From CALCTE01 sp045585835 (GTDB lineage: Bacteria; Bacillota; Clostridia; Oscillospirales; CAG-272): a stretch of 64,000 nt of DNA. Of this stretch, positions 15,871-24,533 are shown in pieces. The stretch's first letter is position 1. Every line of letters begins with the position of its first letter. The position numbers were made by a program, and so were the translations under genes. The stretch is from NCBI GenBank assembly GCA_045585835.1, contig JAZMZG010000012.1:1-64000 (forward strand), in the 5' to 3' direction. The notes below the pieces were generated by a model. The model was given only the letters and a program-made list of their open reading frames with translations. It had not been told where the DNA came from and made no database searches.

Positions 15871-16569
15871 TTAACCTACAAATTCTTTTACGCATCTTCT
15901 GTATGCAGCAAAGGGATCCTCCGCCGCAGTTATGGGACGGCCCACTACGATGTAGTCAGAGCCGATCTCTTTTGCTTTTTCGGGCGTTGTGACACGCTTT
16001 TGGTCGCCAACGTCACCGTCCGCAAAGCGTACGCCGGGAGTTACGGTGAAGAAGTCCTTTCCGCATACCTCGTGTACCTTTCCTGCTTCCAAAGGTGAGC
16101 AAACTACGCCGTCAAGTCCTGCCTTTTTCGCATTTGAAGCATAGTGCATAACTACCTTGTCGATAGGCTCCTTTATAAGAAGCTCCTTTTCCATTCTTTC
16201 GCTGTCGGTCGACGTAAGCTGTGTTACGGCAATAAGAAGAGGTCTTGTGCCGTCTTCTCTTGTGAGCCCTTCGATAGCTGCCTCCATCATAGCAATAGTG
16301 CCGCTTGCGTGGAGGTTACACATATCCACATCGAGCCTTGAAAGTACGCTCATTGATTTTTTTACCGTATTGGGAATATCGTGAAGCTTTAAGTCAAGGA
16401 ATATCTTATGCCCTCTTTCTTTAAGCTCCTTTACGATAGCGGGCCCCTCGGCATAGTAGAGCTCCATACCTATCTTTACGTACGGCTTTTCGTCGCCGAA
16501 TTTATCGAGAAAATCGAATACCGCCTTTTTGCTTGAAAAATCGCAAGCGATAATTACGTCCTTACCCAT
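15871..16569 (-). CDS. pyrF: Orotidine 5'-phosphate decarboxylase
   Basis: 232 aa, the type I subgroup. The catalytic Lys/Asp array is DLKLHDIPNTV near residues 59-69, preceded by the substrate Asp in IIACDFSS and followed by TPGVRFADGD near the phosphate site. It converts OMP to UMP, the last de novo step. The start overlaps the pyrD stop by 8 bases. Confidence 0.95.
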   Translation of the reverse strand: MGKDVIIACDFSSKKAVFDFLDKFGDEKPYVKIGMELYYAEGPAIVKELKERGHKIFLDLKLHDIPNTVKKSMSVLSRLDVDMCNLHASGTIAMMEAAIEGLTREDGTRPLLIAVTQLTSTDSERMEKELLIKEPIDKVVMHYASNAKKAGLDGVVCSPLEAGKVHEVCGKDFFTVTPGVRFADGDVGDQKRVTTPEKAKEIGSDYIVVGRPITAAEDPFAAYRRCVKEFVG

Positions 16570-17479
16570 TGTGTGCTCCTCCTATTATATCACTTAATTT
16601 ATTTATTCCGTATTTCTCCATAACGAGCGGAAGCTCACGTGCCATATTCATACAAGCGTAGGGATCAACGAGGTTTGCGGCACCCACTTCAACTGCGGTA
16701 GCTCCTGCAAGCATCATTTCGATTATATCCTCCGCAGAGCTTATACCGCCCATACCGATTATGGGTATTTTTACCGCTTCGTATACCTGATATACCATGC
16801 GAAGTGCAACGGGGAGTATGGCACTTCCCGAAAAACCGCCCATTTTATTTGCTATGACGGGCTTTTTCGTTTTGAGGTCTATCCTCATTCCAAGAAGCGT
16901 GTTTATCATACTTATACCGTCTGCTCCCGCTTCTTCGCAAGCCTTTGCAATGGAAACGATGTCCGTTACGTTGGGGGAGAGCTTGATATACAAAGGCTTC
17001 TTCGTTACAGCCTTCACCGCCTTTGTGACCTCGCTTGCGGCTTCGGGGCTCGTTCCGAAAGCCATACCGCCGTTGTGGACGTTGGGACAGCTTATGTTAA
17101 GCTCCAAAATTCCTACACAGTCCTGCTTGTCAAGAATGCTCGCCGTGTATGCATATTCCTCAACGGAAAAACCGCCGATATTTGCAACTACGGGGCCGTT
17201 AAAGCATTTTTTGAGCTTGGGAAGCTCCTCGGAGATGACCTTTTCAACGCCGGGATTTTGCAGCCCGACGCTGTTTATCATACCTTGATTACATTCTGCG
17301 ATTCTCGGAGTGGGATTACCGAATCTTGAGTCTTTCGTAGTGCCTTTAAAGGAAAGACTGCCAAGACAGTTTATATCGTAAAGCTCCGCAAATTCATATC
17401 CGTAGCCGAAAGTTCCGCTTGCGGGGATTATCGGATTTTTGAGGGTGATACCTGAAAGACTTACTCTTGTGTCTGCCAT
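16562..17479 (-). CDS. pyrD: Dihydroorotate dehydrogenase B, catalytic subunit
   Basis: 305 aa from the ATG at 17479 (MADTRVSLSGITLKNPIIPA). A longer in-frame start exists 84 bases upstream but lies inside pyrK, and the GAGG site favours 17479. FMN-binding and active-site features are IIPASGTFGYG, LNISCPNVHNGG (active-site Cys in ISCPN) and IIGMGGIS with ATAVEVGAANL near the end. Class 1B enzymes use NAD+ through the PyrK partner, encoded immediately upstream with a 19-base overlap. It oxidises dihydroorotate to orotate. Confidence 0.95.
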   Translation of the reverse strand: MADTRVSLSGITLKNPIIPASGTFGYGYEFAELYDINCLGSLSFKGTTKDSRFGNPTPRIAECNQGMINSVGLQNPGVEKVISEELPKLKKCFNGPVVANIGGFSVEEYAYTASILDKQDCVGILELNISCPNVHNGGMAFGTSPEAASEVTKAVKAVTKKPLYIKLSPNVTDIVSIAKACEEAGADGISMINTLLGMRIDLKTKKPVIANKMGGFSGSAILPVALRMVYQVYEAVKIPIIGMGGISSAEDIIEMMLAGATAVEVGAANLVDPYACMNMARELPLVMEKYGINKLSDIIGGAHNG

Positions 17480-18201
17480 AATATCTCCTCCTTTTCTAAA
17501 ACGGGGCCTTCCTTGCATATACGCTTGTAGCCCGTTACGGTCTTGCAGGAGCAGCCCATGCACGCACCGAAACCGCAGCCCATACGCTCCTCAAAGCTGA
17601 ACTGACCGCTCGTTTTGCTGACCTTATATATCGCTTTGAGCATAGGCTCGGGACCGCAACAATAGAAATAGCTGTAGGAAAGGCCATTCATAGCGTCTGT
17701 GACAAATCCCTTTATACCGTAGCTTCCGTCTGCGGTCGTAACGTATACGTCTGCACCGAGCGCTTTAAATTCGTTTTCGTAAAATACGTCGTCTTTGCCG
17801 TTAAAGCCGATGATGACTGTAGGCTTTTTACCGCTCTTTACAAGCTCCTTGCAGAGCATATAAAGAGGGGGGACGCCAACTCCTCCGCCGATAAGCAGGG
17901 GAGTATCACCGGATTTTGTAAGGTCATAGCCGTTACCAAGCTCTGTGAGCACGTCGAGCTTTGCACCGTTTTCAAGATGCGACATGATTTCCGTGCCCTT
18001 GCCGACTACCTTGTAAATGAGCGTGAGCTTGCCTTCTTCGGCATCGCAAACGGAGATGGGGCGTCTTAAAAACGTATTTTCTATCTTTATGTTTACAAAC
18101 TGTCCGGTCTTGATATCGGACGTATCACCGCAAAGGACAGCCTTGAAGATATCCTTTGCGATGCATTTTTGCTCTTTTAGGGTGAAAATTATCTGTTTCA
18201 T
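17461..18201 (-). CDS. pyrK: Dihydroorotate dehydrogenase B, electron-transfer subunit
   Basis: 246 aa. It carries FAD and a [2Fe-2S] cluster and passes electrons from PyrD to NAD+. FAD motif RRPISVCDAE near residues 46-55; nucleotide-binding LLIGGGVGVPPLYML; cluster cysteines in CGFGACMGCSC and the later CKEG (Cys209, 214, 217, 229). It overlaps pyrD by 19 bases and follows carB by 9, inside the pyr operon. Confidence 0.95.
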   Translation of the reverse strand: MKQIIFTLKEQKCIAKDIFKAVLCGDTSDIKTGQFVNIKIENTFLRRPISVCDAEEGKLTLIYKVVGKGTEIMSHLENGAKLDVLTELGNGYDLTKSGDTPLLIGGGVGVPPLYMLCKELVKSGKKPTVIIGFNGKDDVFYENEFKALGADVYVTTADGSYGIKGFVTDAMNGLSYSYFYCCGPEPMLKAIYKVSKTSGQFSFEERMGCGFGACMGCSCKTVTGYKRICKEGPVLEKEEILWQTQE

Positions 18202-18210
18202 TATACCACC

Positions 18211-19539
18211 TTATGCGTCGATAGTGGAGATACACAAAGTCGTTTCCTCAAGCACGTCAAGCAATATCTTGACAGTATCCAGAGAGGTAAACAGGTTGAC
18301 ATTGTTTTCCGTTGCAAGTCTGCGTATCTCTATGCCGTCGCTTGCGTGGTCGCCCACGTCGCTTGTGTTGATGATGTACGCAATATAACCCATACGGATA
18401 GCCTGTGCTATCTCTTCACTGCCTTCGCTTATCTTACCTAAAATATGCGTTCTGATGCCGTTTTTCTTTAAGAATTCTCCCGTGCCCTTCGTAGCTTGAA
18501 TGTTGAAGCCGAGGTTGTAGAAGCGTCTTATGAGAGGGAGTGTCTCCTCCTTGTCCTTATCGGAAACAGTAGCAAATACCGTACCGTAGTTTTGCACCTT
18601 CATACCCGATGCTTGAAGCGCCTTATAGAGCGCACGGTTAAGCTTGTTATCGTAGCCGATAGCTTCGCCCGTGGACTTCATTTCGGGAGAAAGGTACGCA
18701 TCAAGACCTCTTATCTTGTTAAAGGAGAATACGGGCACCTTAACGTACCAACGGTCTTTCTCGTCGGGATATATGTCGAAGAGACCTTGCTCCTTGAGGC
18801 TTTTTCCGAGTATTACCTCGGTTGCGATATCCGCAAGGCTGTACCCCGTTGCTTTCGAAAGGAAAGGAACGGTTCTTGACGAGCGGGGATTTACTTCAAT
18901 TATGTATACCTTTTCGTCCTTGTCGACGATGAATTGAATATTGTAAAGGCCAACTATGCCGATGCCAAGACCCAGCTTCTTTGCGTATTGGAGAATCGTA
19001 CCCTTTACCTTGTCGGAAATGCTGAACGGAGGATATACGCTTATGGAGTCGCCGCTGTGGATACCCGTTCTTTCAACGAGCTCCATAATTCCGGGGACGA
19101 ATACGTTTATACCGTCGCATATAGCGTCTACTTCGACCTCTTTACCGACGATGTATTTGTCGACCAATACGGGCTTGTCCTCGTCTATCTCAACGGCAGT
19201 CTTGAGGTAGTGGCGAAGCCGTGCTTCACTTCCGACTATCTGCATTGCACGTCCGCCCAAAACGAAGCTGGGGCGTACGAGTACGGGATAACCTATCTCT
19301 GCCGCCGCCTTAACGCCGTCTTCGATAGCCGTGACCGCTTTACCTTGAGGTTGAGGTATACCTAACTTTTCAAGTATCTTCTCAAAAGAATCTCTGTTTT
19401 CGGCTCTTTCGATAGCTTCACAGTCCGTGCCGACTATCTTAACGCCTCTTTCAACAAGGGGCTGGGCAAGGTTAATTGCCGTCTGTCCGCCTAGAGATGC
19501 TATAACGCCTTCGGGAGTTTCGAAATCGAGGATATTCAT
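18211..19539 (-). CDS. carB: Carbamoyl-phosphate synthase large subunit, C-terminal part (frameshifted)
   Basis: The second half of CarB, 442 aa from the first in-frame Met. It covers most of the second ATP-grasp domain (YPVLVRPSFVLGGRAMQIVG, YIIEVNPRSSRTVPFLSKATG) and the C-terminal allosteric MGS-like domain (FATVSDKDKEETLPLIRRF). It is not an independent gene. The frame reads on upstream to about 19558, where one missing base separates it from the N-terminal part, and there is no ribosome site here. Restoring the base gives one 1054-codon gene from 21374 to 18211. Confidence 0.9.
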   Translation of the reverse strand: MNILDFETPEGVIASLGGQTAINLAQPLVERGVKIVGTDCEAIERAENRDSFEKILEKLGIPQPQGKAVTAIEDGVKAAAEIGYPVLVRPSFVLGGRAMQIVGSEARLRHYLKTAVEIDEDKPVLVDKYIVGKEVEVDAICDGINVFVPGIMELVERTGIHSGDSISVYPPFSISDKVKGTILQYAKKLGLGIGIVGLYNIQFIVDKDEKVYIIEVNPRSSRTVPFLSKATGYSLADIATEVILGKSLKEQGLFDIYPDEKDRWYVKVPVFSFNKIRGLDAYLSPEMKSTGEAIGYDNKLNRALYKALQASGMKVQNYGTVFATVSDKDKEETLPLIRRFYNLGFNIQATKGTGEFLKKNGIRTHILGKISEGSEEIAQAIRMGYIAYIINTSDVGDHASDGIEIRRLATENNVNLFTSLDTVKILLDVLEETTLCISTIDA

Positions 19540-19553
19540 AACGTCCTCGGCTG

Positions 19554-21374
19554 TCAGAGGTCGAAATACAGCTTATCCGCAGTCGTGTAGTCCGTGGATA
19601 CGGTTTCGGGGTTGTTGTTGATGATTATGGATTCATAGCCCGATTTTCTTATCGTCTGTACGGCGTGAACGGTAGAATAGTCAAACTCAACGCCTTGACC
19701 GATTCTAATGGGACCTGCACCCAAAACGACTATTTTTTCTTTATTTGAAAGTCTGCTGTCGTTTTCTCCCTCATAGGTTGAGTAGAAATAGGGGATATAC
19801 GCATTTGTGTGGCAGGTGTCTACCATTTTGTATACGGGGCGGATATTTTCCGCTTTTCTTCTTTCGTATACTTCTATTTCCTTAACGTTCCAAAGCTTTG
19901 CGATATACTTATCGGAAAAGCCCATCTTCTTCGCCTTAATAAGAGTTTCGCTGTCCTTGTTTTCCGTAAGTACTTTTTCGAAATCGACGATTCTCTTTAT
20001 AGCTTCAAGGAAATATTCCGTGATAGCCGTTATCTTATGTATGCTTTCAACGGTTTCCGCACGTCTGAAGAGTTCGGAGATAGCGAAAATGGTGTCGTCT
20101 CTGAATTCGCTTATGTATTCTTTGATGTTATCCGTGCTCATCGTGTCAAATTTCTTCATCCACAAGTGGCATACACCGATTTCGAGAGAGCGTACGGATT
20201 TGAGCATACATTCTTCAAGAGTTGAGCCGATTCCCATAACCTCGCCCGTAGCCTTCATCTGCGTTCCGAGCTTATTTGTTGCGGATGCAAACTTATCGAA
20301 GGGGAAGCGAGGGAATTTTGCAACTATATAGTCAAGTCTCGGCTCAAATGCGGCTGTCGTATTTGCAACTTCGATTTCTTCAAGCGCCATACCCACGGCT
20401 ATCTTTGCCGTAACTCTCGCGATGGGGTAACCGCTTGCCTTTGAAGCAAGTGCGGAGGAGCGGGAAACACGGGGGTTTACCTCTATGAGATAATACTCGG
20501 AGCTTGTGGGATTAAGCGCAAACTGTACGTTACAGCCGCCCTCTATTTTGAGCTCTTTGATGAGCTTTATTGCGCTGTCGTTGAGCATCTTAAGGTCTTT
20601 GTCGTTTAAGGTGAGAATGGGAGCTACAACTGCAGAGTCACCGGTATGTACGCCGACAGGGTCGATGTTTTCCATACCGCAGATGGTTATGGCGTGGTCG
20701 TTTGAGTCACGCATAACTTCAAATTCAATCTCTTTATAGCCCTTAACGCTCTTTTCGATAAGAACCTGATGAACGGGGGAGAGCTTGAATGCGTTTGTGC
20801 CTATTTCAATAAGCTCTTCTTCGTTATATGCAAAGCCACCGCCCGTACCGCCGAGCGTAAATGCGGGACGCAAAACCACAGGATAACCGATACGCAGAGC
20901 CGCTTCCTTTGCCTCCTCCAAGCAGTAGGTTATCTCCGAGGGGATAACGGGCTCGCCGACGGATTGGCAGAGCTCTTTGAAAAGCTCTCTGTCCTCTGCT
21001 CTTTCAATACTTTCACTGCTCGTGCCGAGAAGCTCAACTCCGCATTCGGCAAGAACGCCCTTCTTCTCAAGCTGCATTGCAAGGTTAAGACCCGTCTGTC
21101 CGCCGATACCGGGAACGATGGCGTCGGGACGCTCGTGACGAATTATCTTCGCAACGTATTCAAGCGTCAAAGGCTCCATATATACCTTGTCCGCAATTGA
21201 CGTATCCGTCATTATCGTAGCGGGGTTGGAGTTTACGAGTACTACCTCGTAGCCTTCTTCTTTGAGCGCAAGACAAGCCTGCGTTCCCGCATAGTCGAAT
21301 TCAGCCGCCTGACCTATTACTATAGGACCGGAACCGATTATAAGTATCTTCTTTAAGTCTGTTCTCTTTGCCAT
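19554..21374 (-). CDS. carB: Carbamoyl-phosphate synthase large subunit, N-terminal part (frameshifted)
   Basis: 606 aa from the ATG at 21374: first ATP-grasp domain (IIGSGPIVIGQAAEFDYAGT, YPVVLRPAFTLGGTGGGFAY, IEVNPRVSRSSALASKASGY), the oligomerisation region, and the start of the second synthetase half (VVLGAGPIRIGQGVEFDYST). It ends prematurely after TADKLYFDL. CarB makes carbamoyl phosphate from bicarbonate, glutamine ammonia and two ATP. The glutaminase subunit gene carA is not adjacent. GGAGG precedes the ATG, two bases after pyrC. Confidence 0.92.
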   Translation of the reverse strand: MAKRTDLKKILIIGSGPIVIGQAAEFDYAGTQACLALKEEGYEVVLVNSNPATIMTDTSIADKVYMEPLTLEYVAKIIRHERPDAIVPGIGGQTGLNLAMQLEKKGVLAECGVELLGTSSESIERAEDRELFKELCQSVGEPVIPSEITYCLEEAKEAALRIGYPVVLRPAFTLGGTGGGFAYNEEELIEIGTNAFKLSPVHQVLIEKSVKGYKEIEFEVMRDSNDHAITICGMENIDPVGVHTGDSAVVAPILTLNDKDLKMLNDSAIKLIKELKIEGGCNVQFALNPTSSEYYLIEVNPRVSRSSALASKASGYPIARVTAKIAVGMALEEIEVANTTAAFEPRLDYIVAKFPRFPFDKFASATNKLGTQMKATGEVMGIGSTLEECMLKSVRSLEIGVCHLWMKKFDTMSTDNIKEYISEFRDDTIFAISELFRRAETVESIHKITAITEYFLEAIKRIVDFEKVLTENKDSETLIKAKKMGFSDKYIAKLWNVKEIEVYERRKAENIRPVYKMVDTCHTNAYIPYFYSTYEGENDSRLSNKEKIVVLGAGPIRIGQGVEFDYSTVHAVQTIRKSGYESIIINNNPETVSTDYTTADKLYFDL

Positions 21375-21376
21375 TT

Positions 21377-22570
21377 TTATATCCTCCCGATTATCTTTCC
21401 GTTTACTGATGTAAGCACGTTTTTACCGTAGACTTCAAATTCCTCAAAGGGCGTGCTTTTTCCCATTGATAAGAACTTGCTTGAATCTATTTTGTAGCTT
21501 TCATTTAAATCCCAAACGCAGAAATCTTCCTTGCAAATCGGGATACCGAAGCGCTTTTTCGGATTTATGCTCATAAGCTCTATAAGCTTTTCGAGGCTTA
21601 TGATGTTTTCCTTTACAAGATACGTGTAAAGGAGAGGGAATGCAGTCTCTATTCCGACAACACCCATATTGCTTCCCGAAAGTCCCTTGGACTTTTCTTC
21701 CTTGCTGTGCGGGGCGTGGTCGGTTGCAATCATATCTATCGTACCGTCCCTTATGCCTTCTATAAGAGCTTCTCTGTCGCTTTTGTCTCGCAGTGGCGGG
21801 TTCATTTTGAAGCGGCCTTCTTCTTTAAGGTCATTGTCGTCCAAAAGTAAATAGTGCGGAGCTGTTTCGCAGGTGACGTCAAGCCCCTCCGCCTTTGCTT
21901 TCCTGATAAGCTCTACGCTTTCCTTTGCGCTGACGTGGCACACATGGTAGGCACAGCCCGTTTCCCTTACAAGCTCAAGGTCTCTTTCTATCGGCCTCCA
22001 TTCGCTCTCGGAGCATATACCTTTGTGCGAGTGCGCTTTTGCATATTCGCCGTCGTGTATATAACCGCCAAGTAAAAGAGAGTTATCCTCGCAATGCGCA
22101 GCGATTATTTTGCCTAAAGATTTAGCCTTTATCATCGCCGCTCTCATAATATCCCTTGACTGTACGCCGCGTCCGTCATCGGAAAAGGCAAGTACGTAGG
22201 GCGCAAGTGCGTCCATATCCGCAAGCTCTTTGCCTTGCTGCCCCACGGTTATCGAGCCGTAGGGAATGACGTTTATCACGGCATCTCGCTTTATAATATC
22301 AAGCTGTATTTTTAAATTCTCGTAAGAATCGGGCACGGGCAAAAGGTTCGGCATACTCATAACGTGGCTGTAACCGCCCGATGCAGAGGCTTTAGTGCCC
22401 GTCAGTATCGTTTCTTTATAAGAAAAACCCGGCTCACGCAAATGTACGTGTACATCTGCGAAACCGGGAAAAACGGAATATTTATCAAATGAGGCACTTA
22501 TACCGCTGAAAATATCGGAAAACGAATCCATGACGTCGTTTCGAAATTGTTTTAATGTGCGGTAATCCAT
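21377..22570 (-). CDS. pyrC: Dihydroorotase
   Basis: 397 aa from the ATG at 22570, which has GGAGG 7 bases upstream. An in-frame ATG at 22660 would put the attenuator hairpin inside the gene and is rejected. Metal ligands of the amidohydrolase family are visible: GFADVHVHLREPG (HxH), then later His in AAHCEDN and CHVSAKESVE, and the late metal Asp in IATDHAPH. It cyclises carbamoyl aspartate to dihydroorotate. It is the first gene of the pyr operon. Confidence 0.93.
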   Translation of the reverse strand: MDYRTLKQFRNDVMDSFSDIFSGISASFDKYSVFPGFADVHVHLREPGFSYKETILTGTKASASGGYSHVMSMPNLLPVPDSYENLKIQLDIIKRDAVINVIPYGSITVGQQGKELADMDALAPYVLAFSDDGRGVQSRDIMRAAMIKAKSLGKIIAAHCEDNSLLLGGYIHDGEYAKAHSHKGICSESEWRPIERDLELVRETGCAYHVCHVSAKESVELIRKAKAEGLDVTCETAPHYLLLDDNDLKEEGRFKMNPPLRDKSDREALIEGIRDGTIDMIATDHAPHSKEEKSKGLSGSNMGVVGIETAFPLLYTYLVKENIISLEKLIELMSINPKKRFGIPICKEDFCVWDLNESYKIDSSKFLSMGKSTPFEEFEVYGKNVLTSVNGKIIGRI

Positions 22571-22581
22571 ATTTATCCTCC

Positions 22582-22608
22582 AAAAAAGCCTACCGAAAAC
22601 GGCAGGCT
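22582..22608 (-). terminator. Attenuator of the pyr operon
   Basis: Minus strand AGCCTGCCG, TTTT loop, CGGTAGGCT (one GU), followed by a TTTTTT run, 12 bases before the pyrC ATG. GGCAGG upstream in the leader (minus strand of 22635-22640) is complementary to CCTGCC of the 5' arm (22601-22606), so an alternative antiterminator can form. Confidence 0.8.
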
Positions 22609-22698
22609 GATACACAAATCCGAAGGGGCATAGACCTGCCTCTGCGAAATATATGTCCATCTTGTCGATATCACGGTATCGAATTAAAGATTTATTTC
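22609..22698 (-). promoter_or_regulatory. pyr operon leader RNA
   Basis: About 90 nt between the predicted transcription start and the attenuator stem. It contains GCAGAGGCAGG, part of which can pair with the terminator 5' arm. The AGAGG element is reminiscent of PyrR binding loops but does not match the consensus well, so PyrR control is possible, not shown. No pyrR gene is in the window. Confidence 0.5.
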
Positions 22699-22704
22699 TT
22701 ATAG

Positions 22705-22733
22705 ATAATACTATATTTATTTCTTTTTGTCAA
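22705..22733 (-). promoter_or_regulatory. Promoter of the pyr operon
   Basis: Minus strand TTGACA, 17 bases, TATTAT: near-consensus sigma-A. It gives a leader of about 128 nt before pyrC. Confidence 0.88.
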
Positions 22734-22762
22734 TACACAAACTGCAAATTTATCGACTATTT

Positions 22763-23254
22763 TCAAAAATTCACCGTAAATATTTGAGTTTTGGAGCTTA
22801 TCGTTCCTTTTGTGAAGATGACCTTGTATCCTTTTTCTATCGGTATGACTGCGGCGTGCTTGAATTTTCTGTAGATATCCTTATCGGTATCCTCAAAAAA
22901 GCTGGAATCGAAGTTTTTTCTTCTTCCCGCAGTCGCTTTTATTTCGCGTATAACTTTTTCTCTTTCCTTCTTGGATATCCTCCATGGGAAAATCCCGTCG
23001 TATACGTGTGAAAATCGGATTCTTTTTTCATTATAAATCACGGTGAATTCAAAAACAGACAAATTTCCCACCGTGCTTTCGGTATAATCGATATACGATG
23101 TACTCTCGTACTTTTCAAGTGCCTTGCATATTCCGTCTGTGTATATGGCATTTATTTTTTTAAAAAACGAGCTTTTCGGCGGTAATTGCGGAATATAGCC
23201 TTTAACGTTTTTCGAAGGACTGTCAACGGGAGTTCTTTTGAATGAAATTTCCAT
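22763..23254 (-). CDS. Hypothetical protein
   Basis: 163 aa, hydrophilic and basic, no signal or membrane segment. It opens MEISFKRTPVDSPSKNVKGY; the middle has an alternating strand pattern (YIDYTESTVGNLSVFEFTVI) and the end EKGYKVIFTKGTISSK. I recognise no family. It lies divergent to the DUF368 gene and just upstream of the pyr promoter, with no clear terminator between, so read-through into the pyr leader is possible. The ribosome site is weak, which lowers confidence in the start but not in the frame. Confidence 0.65.
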   Translation of the reverse strand: MEISFKRTPVDSPSKNVKGYIPQLPPKSSFFKKINAIYTDGICKALEKYESTSYIDYTESTVGNLSVFEFTVIYNEKRIRFSHVYDGIFPWRISKKEREKVIREIKATAGRRKNFDSSFFEDTDKDIYRKFKHAAVIPIEKGYKVIFTKGTISSKTQIFTVNF

Positions 23255-23272
23255 AAAATCACGGCTTTCTAC

Positions 23273-23300
23273 TTGACTTTGTGTTTATTGATGTTAAAAT
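23273..23300 (+). promoter_or_regulatory. Promoter of the DUF368 gene
   Basis: TTGACT (23273-23278), 16 bases, TAAAAT (23295-23300). Transcription would start near 23307, which argues against translation starting there. Confidence 0.75.
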
Positions 23301-23333
23301 ATACCTATGATATTGATTACGGCAGGTGGCGTG

Positions 23334-24206
23334 ATGAAATACGTATTTTTAGCCCTTAAAGGAATGTTTGTAGGCGGAACTATGCTCATTCCCGGCGTAA
23401 GCGGCGGCACTATGGCGATAATTCTCGGCGTATACCAAAGGCTTCTTACCGCAGTTGCAAACATAAAAAACGATTTCAAAAACAGCATATTTACTCTGCT
23501 TCCTTTTGCTTTGGGAGGTGGAGTGGGAGCGATACTTCTCGCTTCTCCCATTGAGAGCTTGCTTGAGAGCTTTCCCTTGCCTGTAATGTATTTCTTCATA
23601 GGCTCCGTCGCGGGTGGGATACCGCTTCTTCTCCGCAAGGCATTTGCGGGTGAAAATAAGCGCTTGTTTAAGCTAAAAGATATTTTTGCCATTGTTTTGG
23701 GTGCGGCGGTGACGCTTGTTTTCAGTGTCATTCCCGAAAACGCTTTCGACGTTTCGGCAAGCTCGGGCATAGCAGCATTCCTTATATTTTTTGCTATCGG
23801 TATCGTTTGCTCTCTCACGCTTATACTTCCGGGAATAAGTACCTCGTATATGCTTCTTGTCTTGGGAGTTATGGGTACGGTATACAAAGCATTTGAAAGA
23901 CTTGACGTATCGGTCTTGTTTCCTATGGTGCTCGGTGCGCTTGTCGGTATGCTTCTTTTTTCACGCTTCATAGAATCACAGCTTCGCCTTCATCCGCGCA
24001 CCTCGTATTTAACTATCTTCGGCTTTATAATCGGCTCTGTGATACAGCTCGTTATAAAGCCCGTGGTTTCGCTTAGCCCCGTTTCACTGCGCTTTTCGCC
24101 GCAAGCCCTGTATGCTCTTCCGATAGGGACTGAGTGGGTAATATGCCCGCTTCTTTTTGCAGTCGCCTTTACTCTTATGTTTATGATATCAAAATCCGAA
24201 AAATAA
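23334..24206 (+). CDS. DUF368 family membrane transporter
   Basis: 290 aa from the ATG at 23334 (AGGTGG upstream). An earlier ATG at 23307 coincides with the predicted transcription start. The signature GGTMLIPGVSGGTMAIILGV lies near residues 13-32 and is partly repeated as LILPGISTSYMLLVLGVMG in the second half, an inverted-repeat layout of about eight to ten membrane segments. DUF368 proteins have been reported to transport undecaprenyl phosphate back across the membrane, which would recycle the carrier used by the mraY/murG genes of this window. It is monocistronic. Confidence 0.88.
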   Translation: MKYVFLALKGMFVGGTMLIPGVSGGTMAIILGVYQRLLTAVANIKNDFKNSIFTLLPFALGGGVGAILLASPIESLLESFPLPVMYFFIGSVAGGIPLLLRKAFAGENKRLFKLKDIFAIVLGAAVTLVFSVIPENAFDVSASSGIAAFLIFFAIGIVCSLTLILPGISTSYMLLVLGVMGTVYKAFERLDVSVLFPMVLGALVGMLLFSRFIESQLRLHPRTSYLTIFGFIIGSVIQLVIKPVVSLSPVSLRFSPQALYALPIGTEWVICPLLFAVAFTLMFMISKSEK

Positions 24207-24279
24207 CTTGACATAATAAGAAAAACGGTGTAAAATACCGCTTGTGAAAAATACGATTTTCCGCACCGATGAGTGCGGA

Positions 24280-24455
24280 GCTCGGGTGATATGCTCGGGT
24301 GATGAGGGAAGAACGGTGCAAGTCCGTCGCAACAGCCATTGCCGTAAAGTCGGAATGCTCATCATCTCGTTATAACGGCAAGGCCTTTGGGTAGGGAAAG
24401 GAAGAGCGTTTTTTTGCAGATTGTGTCTGCTTCTTCGGCATTTCGCACTTTAAAG
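24280..24455 (+). ncRNA. Cobalamin riboswitch
   Basis: The conserved core is clear: GAGGGAAGAACGGTGCAAG (24304 onward) with the GGTGCAAGTCC element, then GTCGCAACAGCCATTGCCGT containing a B12-box-like AGCCATTG, and AAGTCGGAATGCTC. A terminator (24456-24477) and the RBS of a DUF4430 lipoprotein follow, giving an expression platform for transcriptional control. Exact 5' and 3' limits are approximate; the first paired region may begin near 24215. Binding of a B12 form should switch the operon off. Confidence 0.88.
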
Positions 24456-24479
24456 GCAAGGGTATATCCCTTGCTTTTT
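24456..24479 (+). terminator. Riboswitch terminator
   Basis: GCAAGGG (24456-24462), TATAT loop, CCCTTGC (24468-24474), TTTTTC. It lies between the cobalamin riboswitch and the ATG at 24534. Confidence 0.85.
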
Positions 24480-24533
24480 CTTATCTTCGGCTTTGTCATT
24501 CACGGAAAATATAAAACCGAAAGGAAAAGAAAA

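Noticed and set aside
17480..17563. Longer pyrD start
   Set aside because: It lies inside pyrK in another frame; the ATG at 17479 has GAGG and gives the conserved MADTRVSLSG-type start.
18211..21374. carB as two natural genes, as in some archaea (CarB1/CarB2)
   Set aside because: The break falls inside the second ATP-grasp half rather than at the domain border, the downstream part has no start signal, and one added base restores a conserved uninterrupted sequence.
22571..22660. N-terminal extension of pyrC by 30 codons
   Set aside because: It would place the attenuator stem inside the coding region and lacks a ribosome site; the ATG at 22570 has GGAGG and gives the normal dihydroorotase start.
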